This document shows positions 31,304-32,020 of a DNA stretch of 32,020 nucleotides, in pieces. Positions within the stretch are counted from its first letter, which is position 1; every line of letters starts with the position of its first letter. The notes beneath the pieces were generated by a model, which was given only the letters and a program-made list of their open reading frames with translations, had not been told where the DNA came from and ran no database searches. The stretch is taken from assembly GCA_913058575.1 (NCBI GenBank), contig CAJXRF010000064.1:1-32020 (forward strand), in the 5' to 3' direction. The stretch comes from an uncultured Bermanella sp. GTDB lineage: Bacteria > Pseudomonadota > Gammaproteobacteria > Pseudomonadales > Oceanobacteraceae. Made by a program: the position numbers and the translations under genes.

Positions 31304-32020
31304 ATGAACCCCAATTTGGCCAAATTACAGCCTTACCCCTTTGAAAAGCTCAATAAACTTAAGGCACAGGCTCATATAAGTACCGATTTACCCCATATCG
31401 CGTTATCCATAGGTGAGCCTAAACACGCTAGTCCACAGTTTGTTAAACAAGCCATGATCGATAACATGGACAAAATGTCTAATTACCCCACCACCAAAGG
31501 CTTACCTGCCTTTCGCGAGGCCATTGCTAACTGGTGCAAACAACGCTTCAACTTACCAAGTTTAAGCGCTGAAACTCAGGTACTACCGGTTAATGGCACC
31601 CGTGAAGCGATATTTTCTTTCACACAAGCCATGGTAGCTGCAGGTCCTGATGCCCTGATCACCAGCCCTAACCCGTTTTATCAAATATATGAAGGTGCCG
31701 CTTATTTAGCAGGAGCTGAGCCCCATTACCTGCCCTGTCTTGAAGAAAATAAATTCAAACCCGATTTCGACAGTGTTCCTAGTGACATTTGGCAACGCAC
31801 TCAAATTTTATTTATCTGCTCCCCAGGTAACCCCACTGGCGCTGTCATGTCGCTTGATGAGCTTCAAAAACTGATTAGATTAGCAGACGAATATGACTTC
31901 ATATTAGCCAGCGATGAATGTTACAGCGAAGTGTATGTCGACAGTGTCAGCGCGCCAGTTGGCCTATTAGAAGCCTGTGTAGAAATGGGTCGTGAAAATT
32001 ACAAACGCTGTGTGGTATTC
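31304..32020 (+). CDS. dapC: Succinyldiaminopimelate transaminase, N-terminal part (cut by window edge)
   Basis: 239 codons are visible from ATG 31304, with no stop before the edge. MNPNLAKLQPYPFEKL is the typical start of the DapC class I/II aminotransferases. Further blocks are IALSIGEPKHASPQFV, YPTTKGLPAFREAI, NGTREAIFSFTQA (cofactor phosphate), SPNPFYQIYEGAA, ICSPGNPTGAVMS and ASDECYSEVY (Asp for the PLP ring nitrogen and Tyr). The PLP-binding lysine would come just after the window. It converts N-succinyl-2-amino-6-ketopimelate to succinyl-diaminopimelate for lysine and peptidoglycan. In Pseudomonas-like genomes it directly follows glnD; here the nitrate importer lies between. AAGAG at 31292-31296 is the ribosome-binding site. 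Confidence 0.92.
   Translation, partial: MNPNLAKLQPYPFEKLNKLKAQAHISTDLPHIALSIGEPKHASPQFVKQAMIDNMDKMSNYPTTKGLPAFREAIANWCKQRFNLPSLSAETQVLPVNGTREAIFSFTQAMVAAGPDALITSPNPFYQIYEGAAYLAGAEPHYLPCLEENKFKPDFDSVPSDIWQRTQILFICSPGNPTGAVMSLDELQKLIRLADEYDFILASDECYSEVYVDSVSAPVGLLEACVEMGRENYKRCVVF

Noticed and set aside
1-32020. CRISPR arrays, insertion sequences, defence or toxin-antitoxin modules
   Set aside because: No spaced direct repeats, transposase-like frames, terminal inverted repeats or recognisable defence domains were seen on either strand.

Overview
The window is ordinary-to-slightly-accessory chromosome of a marine-type gammaproteobacterium. The evidence is the order of the essential block (rpsB, tsf, pyrH, frr, uppS, cdsA, dxr, rseP, bamA, ompH/skp, lpxD, fabZ, lpxA, lpxB, rnhB on the minus strand, with map and glnD diverging from rpsB and dapC further on) and protein sequences close in character to Oceanospirillales/Pseudomonadales homologues. 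A genus cannot be named from the sequence alone; an Oceanospirillales-like host (Bermanella/Oleispira type) is my inference. No rRNA, tRNA, CRISPR array, insertion sequence, integrase or phage gene was seen.

Layout. (1) 1-4.1 kb, plus strand, accessory: the 3' end of a large secreted repeat protein with cadherin/Ig-like repeats and a C-terminal sorting-like tail, a membrane-anchored AraC-type regulator, and a very short AraC-type protein that is essentially only the DNA-binding domain. (2) 4.2-9.0 kb, mixed strands: FKBP-type isomerase, TauE/SafE (TSUP) permease, a small glutaredoxin-like protein, riboflavin synthase, a patatin-like phospholipase, and a beta-barrel plus lipoprotein pair. (3) 9.0-23.6 kb, minus strand: a long run of housekeeping genes for translation (S2, EF-Ts, ribosome recycling), UMP kinase, isoprenoid/undecaprenyl and phospholipid precursors, site-2 protease, outer-membrane assembly and lipid A synthesis. 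Many neighbours overlap by 1-8 bases, which points to translational coupling. (4) 23.9-27.4 kb, plus strand: map and glnD. (5) 27.5-30.8 kb, minus strand: a three-gene ABC importer of the NrtA/NrtB/NrtD (nitrate) type. (6) 30.8-32.0 kb: a 487-base gap with a sigma-54-like promoter for nrtA and a candidate 29-residue small gene, then the start of dapC, cut by the window edge.

How they fit together. The minus-strand block is a cell-envelope and translation superoperon. The most coherent local hypothesis is nitrogen control. GlnD sets the uridylylation state of PII, which governs NtrB/NtrC in other gammaproteobacteria. The nitrate importer inserted beside glnD has a TGGCAC-N5-TTGA element at the right distance upstream, as expected for an NtrC/sigma-54 promoter.

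I did not find a clearly new multi-gene defence or metabolic system. The items most worth checking are: the candidate small gene at 31033-31122; the sigma-54-like site; the shared GCGCCAATATT element downstream of both the rpsB and dapC -10 boxes; the HTH-only AraC protein with a 21-bp-spaced direct repeat upstream; the CX5C-containing repeats of the secreted protein; and the GRG-to-GAG change in RNase HII.
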